Of a DNA stretch of 64,000 nt, positions 10,748 through 22,675 are shown in pieces. Every line of letters starts with the position of its first letter. The stretch's first letter is position 1. The translations under genes were made by a program, and so were the position numbers. The stretch is from Solanum dulcamara (Eukaryota > Streptophyta > Magnoliopsida > Solanales > Solanaceae): the NCBI RefSeq assembly GCF_947179165.1, contig NC_077237.1, positions 58,672,023-58,736,022 of the forward strand. The letters run 5' to 3'. The notes under the pieces were generated by a model. It did no database searches. It saw nothing but the letters and a program-made list of their open reading frames with translations, and was not told the DNA's origin.

Positions 10748-11218
10748 TCAGTCCCCAGTTCGACCTAGTGACCTAGGAGGTGAAGTATGCTCCCCGCCTT
10801 TATCCATATGCCATCTATTTGTCTGCCCCTCGTCATCCTCCTCGCTTGAATCCAGAAGACATAGATAACCAAGTAACCCCTGGTTTACCGACGACCAAGA
10901 TAGAGAGATCGAATATGCCGTAACACTTACCGTAAAAGCCGGCCTAACATAGTTCTCTATCATAAGAACCGCTGGCGTGGTTTCCGGAACCACTTCCCTG
11001 GTCATCAAATGCTCTGGGGAATTCATCGTTGGTCCCTCTGAGGGATCGATCTCAATATCATACTCGGGGTCTTCTGAAGGATCGGTATCAATAGCATAAT
11101 TGGGGTATTCTAAAGGATCAGTCTCAATTGAGTAACTGGGACTCCACCTGCTTGGTCTTGGATCCTGGGTCCCATATGTACCCTGGGGGCCTTTTCTGCA
11201 CCACCTTCACTATCCAAA
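10748..11218 (-). pseudogene. G1 acidic N-terminal ORF (gag side?)
   Basis: Minus strand. The frame is open for about 157 codons from just below a stop near 11219 down to 10748. Residues include GPQGTYGTQDPRPSRW, then three acidic repeats of about 17 residues (YSIETDPLEYPN, YAIDTDPSEDPE, YDIEIDPSEGPT), then MNSPEHLMTREVVPETTP. The acidic repeats come from a roughly 51-base DNA tandem at 11040-11150. It lies about 200 bases after the primer-binding site, where gag should begin. I do not recognise the fold; a gag leader segment is inferred from position only. An internal ATG is at 11024-11026. Confidence 0.45.
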
Positions 11219-11423
11219 GCAGTCCTTTCTTGGAATGTCCACAGACCGTGTCTAGTAGAGTTTTGTTTATCGGTGTGTTTTGCACCACATCTATAAATAG
11301 GAGGCTACAGGACATTTAGGATGTTATCTTTGTTTCTTGTCTTAGAGCGGACGATAGAGCTATTCTATTAGGATAATCCTTCCCTAACGGACTACTAGGT
11401 ATACAATAATACCTCTAAGGGAA

Positions 11424-11434
11424 GCTTGTTACCA
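11424..11434 (-). other. G1 primer-binding site (degenerate)
   Basis: The minus strand reads TGGTAACAAGC four bases after the 5' LTR end, matching TGGTATCAGAGC (initiator-Met tRNA 3' end complement) with one substitution and one missing base. Confidence 0.6.
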
Positions 11435-11914
11435 CTTCTATCACGACAAAACCCCGTAGGCCATGACGGGTGCCCGAACTAGACACTCACATATACCCCT
11501 GCTAACTATAAGTAAACTTGTCCCCTATTTGAGTTATAATGTATCAACAGGCATGATAACATATAAGCCGATGAGGCTATCGTAACATATAGAGTCATCC
11601 CATAATAAAACCCGCGCGAGCTAACAAGGCTGTCATGATAAAGGGGACATCCTAAAACATCCGTCTTATAGGCACAATTGCGCATACATACATATACAAC
11701 CCACATACATGTACACCGATCTCTAAGAGTAAGAACAGTAACATAAGGCGGGATAGGGCCCCCGCCGTACCCGTAAACAAATAAATATATAAATTGAGAG
11801 TTAGTATAAAAAATCTAGGCTCCGACACAATGGAGCGCTTCTGAACTGCTTAGTGAGACTCCTACGCTAGTGGATCCCTAAATTGTGTATTTTTACCTGC
11901 GGGCATGAAATGCA

Positions 11915-11934
11915 GCCCCCCTGAGAAAGGGGGG
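11915..11934 (-). other. C/G hairpin in the G1 5' LTR
   Basis: GCCCCCCTGAGAAAGGGGGG on the plus strand, the equivalent of the LTR-B hairpin, beside CCTGCGGGCATGAAATGCAG. Confidence 0.55.
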
Positions 11935-12819
11935 TCAGTACGACATATGTACTGAGTATGTAAAGCATAACATAGTATAACTGAGAGCATTTCTGAAATA
12001 GAGAGTCAAGAGATGTCGGTGTTACTTAAGGAACCACTGTACCTATACTGGTGAATCATACAAAAATATTGCATGCTCATATAATACAATATAGCCAGCC
12101 CCTTTCGGGACTCAGTGAATCATATCTGTAGGACCATCATAGGGTTCGATGCCATCATTACCTTATTACATCACATTATCATACATATATATATATATAC
12201 ATACGTACCCATCCCTCTAGTGAGGGACTTAGTGAGTTGTTCATGTCATCGTATTATCATGTTCTCGTATAGCGTACCTAACCCTTTAATGAGGGACTCG
12301 GTGTGTTGTTCATGTCATTGTATTATATGTCCTCGTATAGCATACCTGGCCCTTTAGTGAGGGACTCGGTGGATAATGTAGTGAACTGCTTACGATTACA
12401 TACCCGGCCTGGGACTTGGTGATAGGAGGGGTTACACTATACATAAGTAGAATAGTGAGTAACCATATGCAATTTAAAACATTGTCCAAGACTCAATGAA
12501 GTAATAAAAATGAATTGTCATTTGAAAATCAAGGCGATAGTCATATCAATCATCACTCAAATAGCACTATTGGTAATATCAACAGAGCCTTACAAACCAT
12601 AGACATGAATCAAGACGATACAAAATGACTTATAAACGTCAAGGACATTAATTATTGGAGAATCTCTAAGAACAGGAATCATGAATCACCCTCGAGACTT
12701 ATGAATGGAATTACCCCCAAAGTTCATATTAATCCTTACTTAATTCTAAGACATGCCAAAAGAATAAAGGGACCACTTTATATATACTATACTTTCCCTC
12801 ATGTAGTCTTCATATACCT

Positions 12820-12945
12820 ATAGGCCGTGGAACGTACGATTCGATCCTTAGATAGTAACATATGCCGAGGAACGTTCGACCCAATCCTTAGATAGTAACA
12901 TATGCTGAGGAATGTTCGGCCCAATTCTTAGATAGTAACATATAT
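12820..12945 (-). repeat. 40-base tandem repeat, three units, in the G1 5' LTR
   Basis: Units of about 40 bases containing GCCGAGGAACGTTCGACCC and CCTTAGATAGTAACATA. The reverse complement matches the seven-unit array in LTR-S (39811-40086). Confidence 0.65.
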
Positions 12946-13140
12946 TATACTTGGCCCATCAAGGGAGTCATTACCATAAACATTCCATCATAACACCATA
13001 ACTTATGTCAAATACATATCCAAGAGAGAAGAAGGGTAGCTTTACATACTTATGCCAAAAATATGCCAAGAGAAAGAAGATAGCTTCACATACCTCTTAT
13101 GGATTATCCTTAACCACGTTCTCCTCGTCATCTTTTGAAC

Positions 13141-13929
13141 CTATTTAACATGAAATAAATACTAAGTTTAATAACCTTTCACCTTCCGATTTCCAACTCT
13201 ACAACCAAGTATCCATAGGAATCATTTCCTTATCTATTTCCGTCGACTAGTTTATTACTAGTTTTGAAGTTGGTGGAAATCGGGCAGCATGGGCAGCATC
13301 TCCCCTGTAACTTGCCCTATCCCAATTATAATCTTGGCAGACATATTAAAAATAAAAACCAGCAGCAATATATACAAGTAAATCACTTCAACATTACACA
13401 ATACAAACTCCAACCAACTCGCTCAAAACTACGATACCAAAATAGAGTTTTTAATTTTTGTTTCGTAAAACCTTTAACCATACGAAAAGGAGGGTCGTGT
13501 GGCTGAAACAAGAAGCACCCACACCCTTTTTAGAACAATTTCCATCCCTGCATCACACAACCAACCCAGCTGCAACCGCAGCACCCCAATCACAACACAC
13601 TACTTGACTTCAATTTAACTCTAATGACTTCAATTTAGTTTGTTTCTAACGTCAAGCATACTTATACAATTTTCCACTTAAATCCTCATTTAAGACATGT
13701 ATTATACTTCATAACAACATCATAAACTCTTATTTGAAAGGGAAAGCCTTACCTTGCCCGAAACTCGCCAAAACTCGCCTCAGAAGCTCTTTTAGCGCAG
13801 CTGAAACTTCGTGGCTATTTGTTATCCTTTTGGTGCTTCTCCAAACCATAAATTTACATTACTAACACCTTCATACCATTATAGTATACCCTAGATAATT
13901 AATTCATGGAATGAAATAGGAAAGCTTAC
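13141..13929 (-). other. Intron-like interval inside the G1 5' LTR
   Basis: Minus-strand donor CCAAAAAG|GTAAGC at 13929 and acceptor TTTCATGTTAAATAG|GTTC at 13142-13141; 789 bases. The acceptor is the same sequence as in LTR-S. Confidence 0.4.
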
Positions 13930-14045
13930 CTTTTTGGCTCTAAATTCGTGGCTCTCTCTCTCAAACTTAAGGTTTCTCTTCTCTCTTTTTTTCTAGAATT
14001 TTCTTGATAAAGATGAACTAAAAGATAAAGATGAATCTAATGAGT

Positions 14046-14126
14046 CATAAAAAATATATATATATATATATATATAGGCCACCTTAGGGGTGACACATGT
14101 CATCCCCTAAGTTGTGACACATGTCA
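14046..14126 (-). promoter_or_regulatory. G1 5' LTR promoter-like segment
   Basis: Two GACACATGTCA boxes (14116-14126 and 14092-14102) precede, on the minus strand, a (TA)n run at about 14051-14078. It is equivalent to the G-box/TATA block of LTR-A, with CACGTG decayed to CACATG in both. Confidence 0.45.
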
Positions 14127-14678
14127 AGCCCTTATTAGGCCAACACATCAAGTCTTCACTCATGGGCTGCCATGTGGCAGGTGGGGTCCACCTCCCTTGC
14201 TTCATATGCTGACACATAGCACTTCCATCTTTTTCCACATGGCACTCTCTCTTTATTCTATGTGGCACTCTCTCTTGCTGCCATGTAACACTTTCTTTTC
14301 CTCCTAGTGGGTTTGTAATCTCGCCTTACTTCACAAACCTACGTAATCCTTCCTAGGTAAGCTTGGTATGAACTCAAATAGCTTAAGAATGTAAGATTTT
14401 CAAGTTGTTAGCTTACGTAAGTAAGTCAAATCCTATGACTCATTACTTGGCCTCCAACTTCTTCCGGATTCTTATAACCCTATTTCCAATCTTCTCTATT
14501 ATGGGTATCACATTCTCCTTTCCTTAGAGTTACTTGATAGCGTTATAGATTATCTGGCTCATGTGGGGACTTCTAAGAATCCTAAGAACCTTTCAAGAAA
14601 CTTAAAAAGCTTAAGAAGCTTAAGAAACTTAAGAAGCTTAAGAACACGTTCCAAGGTACAAAAGTATGGGGTATAACA

Positions 14679-15380
14679 TATTAACTATGTGCCAAAATAG
14701 GAGCTCTTGTAGGCTTAGGCTAATGGATCCATGAAATCCCTTAAAGTTAAAGTTAAAGTTAAAGAAATGAATGAAGTTGACGGATTTATACTCGGCAAGT
14801 AGTCACCTCGACCAACGTAGGGGGTTATGTTTGATTCTATGTAATAGATGGCATGGTCTTAAATATCGGTTATGGTCATTTTCCCACAAAATAAATGTTC
14901 TAAAGGATATTTATATGATTGATTATGCATGCATTGCATTATGTTTCATATTACATAAATATTTTAATATTTCTTCACTGTTCATGCATGCTAACATACT
15001 TAGTACATTCAAAGTACTAATACATACTCTTTTTCCTACATAATATCACCATATAGGGACCAGTTCTCCTCCTTGTTCTCCTCCATGTAGCTAGTTGACA
15101 TTTCTTTTGAAGACTACTTTTGGTGAGTTCCCATATTCCAGGAACAATACTCATTTATCTTTCTAGCTTATGATATGTTGAGATCTTTAGAAACTTACTA
15201 TGACATTTCTTTTTATTATGATTGATGGTGAGCTAAAGACTTGTCTTAGCCCCATTAAATCTAAAAGTTAGAGGTATTATTGGACATATGTAAGTTAAAA
15301 ATGCTAAGAGACTTGTTTGAGGTACTTTTGGGTTCCTCATTCGCTATGTCACGTCTATGACCTATACTTGGGTCGTGAAA
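14679..15380 (+). repeat. G2 5' LTR, 3' part
   Basis: It starts in mid-LTR at TATTAACTATGTGCC, equivalent to CATTAACTATATGCC near 21863, and ends GGTCGTGAAA (consensus end GTGACA). It includes a short GTTAAA tandem at 14745-14765, which has more units than the 3' LTR copy. Confidence 0.85.
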
Positions 15381-15384
15381 AACT

Positions 15385-15396
15385 TGGTATCAGAGC
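15385..15396 (+). other. G2 primer-binding site
   Basis: TGGTATCAGAGC, a perfect match to the initiator-Met tRNA site, four bases after the LTR end. Confidence 0.9.
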
Positions 15397-15594
15397 CTGA
15401 GGTTTTGAATGGTCCTTGGAGTCTAACATACAACGTCAAATAGGATCTTATTAATGGTTGTGAAGCATTCCATAACTATGAATAGGAGACTGTGGGACGT
15501 TTAGGAAAGTTTTCACTTTTTTTGAATTTATGTCGTTCCTTAGAGTGTCCTAAGCTTTCCTTTAACTAACGACCCATTTCGTGTTCACTAGATA

Positions 15595-16690
15595 ATGACT
15601 CGTGGAAGAGCACCTCCAAGAGCAAGAGTTGACAATGAGGACCAAGATCCTTCGGTTCCTAATGCCCTATATCACGAGGAAGGGGAAACCCATGCCGAGT
15701 TTTGCAATATCATTATGTTGTTGACTCAAGTCATAGCCAACCAAGGGAATTAAGGTATTCCTCCTCCCCAAATGCAAAATCCATCCTCTAGGGTTTGGGA
15801 TTTCCAAAGGATGAATCCGCCCAAGTTTGATAGTTCTAAACTAGATGAAGACCCTATGGAGTTCATTAATGAGGTGTACTAGATTGTGCCTATCATGTGT
15901 GTTCCATCGAATGAGAAGGACAAATTAGTATCCTATCAACTCAAAGGTGTGTGGTATGAATAATGGGTTGTTAAGAGGGATGAAGAAATTGGGCCGATAC
16001 GATGGGAAGAGTTCAAAGGTGCCTTCCTAGAACACTTCTTCCCATTTGAGCTAAGGGAGGCAAAAATCTAAGATTTCATCAACCTCCATCAAGGGAGTAT
16101 GAGAGTGAGGGAGTATGATCTCAAATTTACTAGGTTCTTAAAGTATGCTCCCTTCATGGTCTCCGACCCAAGAGCTAGGATGAGGAAGTTTATTTTTGGT
16201 GTCAAGGTTGGTGTCCAAGGAGTGTAAAATGTCCATGTTGGTCAAGGATATAGACATCTCTCAGTTAATGACTTATGCAGAATAAGTTGAAGAAGAGAAG
16301 CTACGAGAGAGATAAAGGGGGTTCATAAAGGCTAGAGTAGATGGTGGAGGGTTTAACCCTCAAATGTCCGGTTATGGTAACAATAAAAATGGCCAAGGTG
16401 GGAAAATATTTATGGTAAAAGGTTCCACCAATACTCCTCCTCTAAGGTTCAAAAAGGACAAGGGTGCAAAACCAATGATTCCAAGAGAGAATGTTGCTGC
16501 TTAAACTTTCCATGCTTGCAAGAATTTTGGAAGGACTCACATAGGGCAATGCTTAGACGTATCCAATGCATGCTATAAGTCTAGAAAGCTGGGCCACCAT
16601 GCTAGGAATTTTAGAGATGGTGGTTATAGGCCTCAAGGCCAAATTGCACATAGTCAACAAGACAAAGGAGGTGTCCAATGCACCAACTGC
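15595..16690 (+). pseudogene. G2 gag
   Basis: The ATG at 15595 opens MTRGRAPPRARVDNEDQDPS and reaches a stop after 52 codons at 15751. The frame then continues with recognisable gag capsid text (MNPPKFDSSKLDEDPMEF, FLEHFFPFELREAK, REYDLKFTRFLKYAP) broken by several stops. A degenerate double zinc knuckle lies at 16509-16615 (CHACKNFG and CYKSRKLGHHARNF), with the second cysteine of the second knuckle changed to serine. Known role: gag packs the element RNA in virus-like particles. Dead copy. Confidence 0.8.
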
Positions 16691-16699
16691 TTTTACGCT

Positions 16700-17130
16700 T
16701 TGTATGGGAGATCAGAGGTTAAGGAAACACTCAATGTCATTACCGATATGTTGAAGGTTTTTGCTTTTGATGTGTATGCACTATTATATCCGAGTGCAAA
16801 TTTATCATTTGTTACTCTATTTCTTGCTAATAGGTTTGATGTGTCAGCCAAAATTTTATTAGAGCCCTATTTGGTGTCTACCCTCGTTGGTGAGTCAGTT
16901 ATTGATAGAAAGGTTTATAGGGGTTGTTCCGTGTCTATCTTGCATAAAGTTATTCCTTGTAATCTCATTGAGATTGACATGGTAGATTTCGATGTCATTA
17001 TTGGGATGGATTGGTTACATGCATGTTATGCTTCCATAGATTATAGGACTCGTTAAGTCAAGTTCCAATTTCCAAATGAGTTCGTTATTGAATGGGAGGG
17101 TCATGATTTAATAGTGAAGGGTAAGTTCAT
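16700..17130 (+). pseudogene. G2 protease
   Basis: A 118-codon open stretch contains FAFDVYALLYPSANLSFVT, where the aspartic protease active site normally reads LLDPGA; the catalytic Asp is Tyr here. VYRGCSVSILHK and DFDVIIGMDWL follow, both typical of gypsy proteases. A stop at 17056 ends the frame just before the linker to RT. Inactive by active-site loss. Confidence 0.8.
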
Positions 17131-18640
17131 TTATTATCTTAAGGCCCAAAAAATAATTTCTAAGGGTTGTATTTACCACATTGTGAGGGTTAGGGATGTT
17201 GACTCTAAAAGTCCTCCTCTTTAGTCGTTTCCCATAGTCAATGAGTTCCCCGATGTCTTTCCCGATAACCTTCTCGACGTCCCTCCCAAAAGGGAAGTTG
17301 ATTTTGGTATCGATTTCCTCCTCGATACCCAACCTATCTCTATTCCTCCTTATCGGATGGCCTCGGCAGAATTGAAAGAGTTGAAGGAATAATTAAAGGA
17401 CTTGTTAGAAAAGGGGTTCATAAGACCAAGTATTTCTCCATAGGGTGCTCCCGTGTTATTTGTGAAAAAGAAGGATGGGTTTGTTCAAATGTGCATAGAC
17501 TACCGGCAATTAAATAAGATGACCATTAAGAACAAGTACCCACTCCCTAGAATAGATGACTTGTTTGATCAATTGCAAGGGAAAAGTCACTTCTCTAAGA
17601 TCGACCTTCGGTCCGGCTATCACCAACTACGGGTGAGGGAGTGTGACATTCCCAAAATGGATTTCCAAAAAAGGTATGGTCACTTCTAATTTGTGGTGAT
17701 GAGTTTTAGGTTGACGAATGTGCCAGCAACATTCATGGACTTGATGAATAGGGTGTTTAAACCTTACTTTGATACTTTTGTGGTGGTCTTCATTGATGAT
17801 ATTTTGATTTAGTGTCAGGGTGAGAAAGAACATAAAAATCACTTAAGAGTTGTGTTGCAAACTTTGAGGGATAAGTAATTGTTTTCAAAATTTAGTAAGT
17901 GTGAATTTTGGTTGAAGAAGGTAACATTTCTTGGTCACGTAGTGTCCAGTAATGGGATCAAGGTTGATCCTATGAAAATGGAGGCAGTCAAGAATTGGCC
18001 TAGATCATTGTCTCCTTTAGATATTAGGAGCTTCTTGGGTTTAGCTGGATACTATAGAAGGTTCTTCAAAGGATTTTATTCCATCTCATCTCCTATGACG
18101 AAATTGACCCAAAATAAAGCCAACTTCATATGGACAGATGAGTGTGAGAAGAGTTTCCAGACCTTGAAAGATCGACTTACCTCCGCTCCTATTTTGACTC
18201 TACCAGAAGGATTAGAAGGGTTTTTAGTTTATTGTGATACTTCAAAGATTAGTTTAGGTTGTGTCTTAATGCAAAATGGAAAGGTCATATCCTATACTTC
18301 TAGACAATTAAAGGTTCATGAGCGTAACTACACTACCCATGACCTTGAATTGGCGGCCATTTTTTTACTTTGAAGATTTGGAGGCATTAACTTTATAGGG
18401 TGCATGTAGATATGTATACCAATCATAAAGGTCTTCAATATGTGTTCACCCAAAAGGACCTTAATCTAAGGCAAATGAGGTGGCTAGAACTTCTTAAGGA
18501 CTATGAGATGATGTGCACTATCATCCAAGTAAAGACAATGTGGTTGGCGATGCACTTAGTAAAGTGGCTATGGAAAGTGTGGCCCATATGGATGAAAAGA
18601 AGAGGGAGTTGGTGAACGATGTTCACCAGTTGGCTAGATT
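17131..18640 (+). pseudogene. G2 reverse transcriptase and RNase H
   Basis: RT motifs in order: [18 protein letters not shown] (17461-17520), [15 protein letters not shown] (17590-17635), and [11 protein letters not shown], whose catalytic DD at about 17794-17799 is kept but whose next codon is a stop (17810-17812). The frame then gives [20 protein letters not shown] and [11 protein letters not shown]. RNase H follows ([25 protein letters not shown]), then NHKGLQYVFTQKDLNLRQM. At least five stops interrupt it. Known role: copies element RNA to DNA and removes the RNA strand. Confidence 0.85.
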
Positions 18641-20081
18641 AGGGGTGAAGTTGTGTGGTACTGATGATGATGGTATGGCTGTTTAAAATAGGTCCGAATC
18701 CTCTTTTATAGTGGATGTTAAATCAAAGCAAGATCTTGACCCGACGTTTATCGAGTTAAAGAAGTTAGTGAAGGAAAAGAAGATAGAGGTCTTTTCCCAA
18801 AGGGGAGATAAGGTGCTATACTACCAAGGTTAGCTATGTGTTCCATATGTTAATGACCTAAGGAGTTTGATCTTGATGGAGGCTCATAATTCTACATACT
18901 CCATTCATCCTAGTTTGATGAAAATGTACCGAGATTAAAAATGTTCTATTGGTGGGGTAGCATGAAGAAGGACATAGCAATGTTCGTGTCCGAATGTATG
19001 AATTGCCAATAAGTGAAGGCCGAACATCAAAGGCCGAGTGGCCTATCCTAATACATTAAAATCCCTATTTGGAAGTGGGAAGATGTGAATATGGATTTTA
19101 TAGTGGGTTTGCCTCATACCCGTAAGAATCATGATTCGATTTGGGTAATTATTGATAGAATGACTAAGTCGGCTTACTTACTACTGATTAAGACTTCCTA
19201 TAGTGCCAAAGACTATGCTAAGTTGTATATTTGGGAGTTGGTGAGGTTGCATGGTGTGTCGTTATCCATTATTTTGGATCGTGGTACCTAATTCACTTCT
19301 CACTTTTGAAAATCATTTAAAAAGGGCCTCGGTACTAAGGTAAAATTCATCACCGCATTCCATTCTTAAACAGACGGTCAAGTCGAAAGGATGATTCAAA
19401 CACTACCGCTTATTTTCCTATAATAATAGTTACCACTCAAGTATTGAGATGGCGCCATTTGAGTCTTTGTATGGGAGACAATGTAGATCCCCGGTTTGTT
19501 GGTTTATAGTAGGTGAGATGACCTGGTTGGGCCCCGATTTGGTATTTTATTCTTTAGAGAAGGTGAAGATCATTAGAAAAAGGTGGAAGACGATTCAAAG
19601 TTATCAAAAGTCCTATTCTGACACTAGAAGAAGGGATCTTGAGTTTAATGTGGACGATTGGGTGTATCTGAAGGTTTCTTCTATGAAGAGTATGGTTCAG
19701 TTTGGTAAGAAAGGGAAATTGATCCCTAGGTATTTAGGGCCTTATAGAATAGTGAGAAGTGTTGGCAAGGTTGCATATGAGTTGGAGTTGCCATTGGAAA
19801 TGGCCATGGTTCATTCGGTGTTTCATGTGTCTATGTTGAGAAAATATGTGGGTAATCCTAGTTCCATTGTTCCTTTGAGAGTAGTGAATGTTGAAGAAAA
19901 CTTGACCTATGAAGAAGTAAAAGTTAAAATTTTGGACTGACAAGTTAAGAGATTAAGGAACAAAGAAGTTGCATCTATTAAAGTCCTTTGGATGAATCAA
20001 CAAATCGAAAGTTCTACATGGGAAGTGGAAGCAGATACGATTAAGCGATACCCTCATCTTTTTCCCTCTACCCAAACCTAA
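18641..20081 (+). pseudogene. G2 integrase with chromodomain-like tail
   Basis: The zinc-binding part is shifted (CMNC remains at about 18995). The core begins MNMDFIVGLPHTRKNHDSIW with SIILDRGT, so the first two acidic residues of the DDE triad are kept. A deletion near 19405 removes sequence between RMIQTL and the YFPIIIVTTQ-like text, including the region of the catalytic Glu. From 19449 a 163-codon frame gives LYGRQCRSP, VDDWVYLKVSSMKSM, HVSMLRKYVGNPSSIV. The tail STWEVEADTIKRYPHLFPS ends at a stop at 20079-20081. Confidence 0.85.
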
Positions 20082-20284
20082 GGTATTAAGTTGTCCTTGC
20101 TCAATTACTTGAAATCCTTGCATTTCAACTTATCTTGTCATATGGTTGCAAAATTATGAAATATGTTTTGAACGATGTTTTTAATTGCACTATTGCATTA
20201 ATGATGGGTTATTGGTTTACACTGTACTCTACTCAAGCTAAGTCTTTCCTCATTCGAGGATGAATGTTTCCAAGGAGGAGATAA
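20082..20284 (+). other. G2 3' untranslated segment and polypurine tract
   Basis: About 190 untranslated bases ending in CATTCGAGGATGAATG and the purine run AAGGAGGAGATAA at 20272-20284, directly before the 3' LTR. The words GAGGATGAATG followed by a purine run recur before the 3' LTRs of G1, M1, M2 and M3. Confidence 0.75.
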
Positions 20285-22616
20285 TGTAACACCCCCTAAA
20301 AATATTATATATGATGTTCCAATTCTCAATGAAAATGGTACAACTTCTGTATTTTGGGCATACTTTTTATAGGATGGTCCAAATTAGGTGATTTAAATTT
20401 ATGAATAACCCCAACATCATTATCTACAACTTTTGTGAAACCATATTTTATGTTTTGGAGTTTAAGTAGGTCAAATAAATTAATTATTGCAAGACATGGT
20501 GTTGTTACTAAATGGAGTATTTGTAGAAGAAAAATCATATCTCACTGTACAATGATTCAAATTAGTTAATTCTTGAATGACATGAAAGTACACTTCTAGA
20601 GCAACAATTCATATCAAGACACCAAATCCTAATGAGGAAATTATTTTATTAGAACACAACTCCTAAAAAGGGTATTCCGTTAAAAGAAGGTTCATCTCAC
20701 CAACCATGGAAAAATCTAGATCAATTTGACATCACCCATGACATAAATAGTCCTTCATTTGACATCACCCATCACATCACAATTTTCTATTAAATTTTTA
20801 GATTTTTTTATAATTATTTTAATTATTGTTAGTTCCCTCCTTCACACCTATATATACCCACCTTATTTAATCATTTTGTTCATCAAGCTTTCTTAAACAA
20901 CTCTTTTGTCTATACACTCCTTTGCTCATTCTCAAAATATAGTTTTAGTTCTTGGTAGTGTAGAAATACTATTTCAGTGATTAATGTACTCCGGATAGTA
21001 CAAAAAATGTTCTGGCGAAGAGAAAATGCTAGGATTCAAGAGTGTTCATTATGTCCTTCGATTCTAAGTAACACTTCGGATTCCAGGTATGTAAGACTTC
21101 AATTAGAGTATTCCTTCCACTCTCAGGCCTAAAGTATTTTGATTAAATGATAAATTATATTTATTTTCTTTAAGATTTACTCTAAGTTATGTGACTGTTT
21201 ATCCACGAGTTCTTCCACCATGTAGTCCAAAACTCTTTCAACTAAATCTCTTGATTTCTAGTAAGATTTTTTGATGGGTAATTCTTATTTTTATTTAATA
21301 GCATGAATCATGGTTAAACTAATTATTATTAGTCTATTTTAATGCAAAATAATTTCATAGGTATGGATTGATTGTTTGCAAGTATTTTCTTTATTTATCT
21401 CTTTAAAGGTTCTTGAAATTTATGGTGGGTTGTTTAAACTATTATTTTTTTATTGATAAATTTCAAGGTATTTATACATAATTTTTTTACATACATGCTT
21501 GAAATTTGAAGTAATTTGAACCCACCTAGTTTTATTATATTTTCAATGAAGTTTGACTTGAAAGTTTTGACTCTAAATAAATATTTATGAAAGCTATGTC
21601 TATGATCAAAATGGAGTCTTATGAAATAAAAGAATGATGAAATGCTATGACTGATGGATTCTTTATGCAATAAGTACAATTCTTGCAAATATGAATCACC
21701 AAATGTTTTAATGAGCTATTCCACCGAATATGATGTTTTGAATTCTCAAGCTATATGCTATGAATATTTTGAAGTATTAAACTATTCCGTGGGATTGACT
21801 TAGCACTGAATGGGGCATTGAGGTGGGATTTGTTAAGGGAATCCTAGTAGCAACCCCTTGTCTCATTAACTATATGCCAATGCAGGAGCCCTTGTAGGCT
21901 TAGGCTAATGGATCCATGAAATCCCTTAAAGTTAAAGTTAAAGAAATGAATGAAGTTAATGGAGTTCTACCCGACAAGTAGTCTCCCCGGCCAACTTAGG
22001 GGGTTACGTTGGATTACATGTAATAGCTCGCATGGTCTTAAATGTTGGTTATGGTCATTGTACCACAAAATAAATATTTTAAAGGATATTTATATGATTG
22101 ATTATGCATGAATTGCATTATATTTCATATTACATAAATATTTTAATGTTTCCTCAATATTCATGCATGCTTACATACTTAGTACATTTAAAGTACTGGC
22201 ACATACTCTTTTGTCTATATGATTTCCCCATGTAGGACCAGTTCTCCTCCTCGTTCTCCTCCACGTGGCTAGTTGAGACTTCGTTTAAAGACTACTTTTG
22301 GTGAGTTTCCATATTTTGGGAACAATACTCCTTTATCTTTATAGCTTATGATATGTTGAGATCTTTAGACACTTACTATGACATTTCTTTTATTATGATT
22401 GAGGGTGAGCTAGGGACTTGTCTTTGCCCATTAAATCTAAAAGTTAGAGGTATTGTTGAACATATGTAAGTTGAAGATTTACTATTATGATTTTCTCTTG
22501 TTTATTTATTGTCATTACCTATGAAAGGCTAAAAGAATGCTAAAAAGCTTGTTTGAGGTACTTTCGGGTTCCTCATTCATCATGTCACATCTAGGCCCTA
22601 GGCTTGAGTCGTGAGA
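20285..22616 (+). repeat. G2 3' LTR
   Basis: It begins TGTAACACCCCCTAA after the purine tract and ends GAGTCGTGAGA at 22616, where the sequence switches to RT coding text. The last 750 bases match the 5' LTR remnant at 14679-15380. A TATATATACCCACC box at about 20850 is a candidate TATA. Confidence 0.85.
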
Positions 22617-22675
22617 AGGGTGCTACTTGTTTCTCCAAGATAGATTTTAGATCCAGCTATCATAAGTTGAAGCAT
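22617..22675 (+). pseudogene. Gypsy RT scrap flanking G2
   Basis: It translates to GATCFSKIDFRSSYHKLK, the RT segment usually reading [14 protein letters not shown]. Only about 20 codons remain between the G2 3' LTR and unrelated sequence. It marks the element into which G2 inserted. Confidence 0.7.

Larger units (their letters stand above)
1..14678 (-). mobile_element. G1: minus-strand Ty3/gypsy element, left end outside window
   Basis: Seen: its 3' LTR begins at 70 and runs left out of the window, followed inward by a polypurine tract (71-84), integrase/chromodomain codons, a long region I cannot assign, an acidic N-terminal ORF, a degenerate primer-binding site (11424-11434) and a 5' LTR (11439-14678). 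The first 70 bases of the two LTRs differ at roughly 6 positions. The element is interrupted by LTR-A (244-7053); without that and its duplication, about 7.9 kb lies in the window. It is inserted in the 5' LTR of G2, because the sequence right of 14678 resumes that LTR in mid-course. Known: this order is that of a gypsy retrotransposon. Inferred: it no longer encodes a working protein. Confidence 0.85.
11439..14678 (-). repeat. G1 5' LTR (LTR-C)
   Basis: Minus strand: starts TGTTATACCCCATAC at 14678 and ends GTCGTGATA at 11439 (the CA end has mutated to TA). It is 3240 bases and of the same family as LTR-A, LTR-B and LTR-S. It has a CTTAAG decamer run at 14580-14640, two GACACATGTCA boxes, a (TA)n TATA-like run, the intron-like interval, a 40-base tandem (three units), five GGGACTCGGTG units (12100-12430) and the C/G hairpin (11915-11934). 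No matching 5-base duplication is expected at its inner edge, and the outer one cannot be paired because the other LTR end is outside the window. Confidence 0.85.
14679..22616 (+). mobile_element. G2: plus-strand Ty3/gypsy element, 5' LTR cut by G1
   Basis: Seen in order: the last 702 bases of the 5' LTR, primer-binding site, gag, protease, RT, RNase H, integrase, polypurine tract and a 3' LTR of 2332 bases. The 5' LTR remnant matches 21863-22616 closely. The missing first part of the 5' LTR should lie left of the window, because G1 inserted at this point. The right flank (22617-22675) is RT from another gypsy element, so G2 was itself inserted in a retrotransposon. All coding parts contain stops. 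Confidence 0.9.

Noticed and set aside
13264..13506. 80-codon plus-strand ORF
   Set aside because: Antisense within the intron-like interval of the G1 5' LTR; not kept in the other copies.
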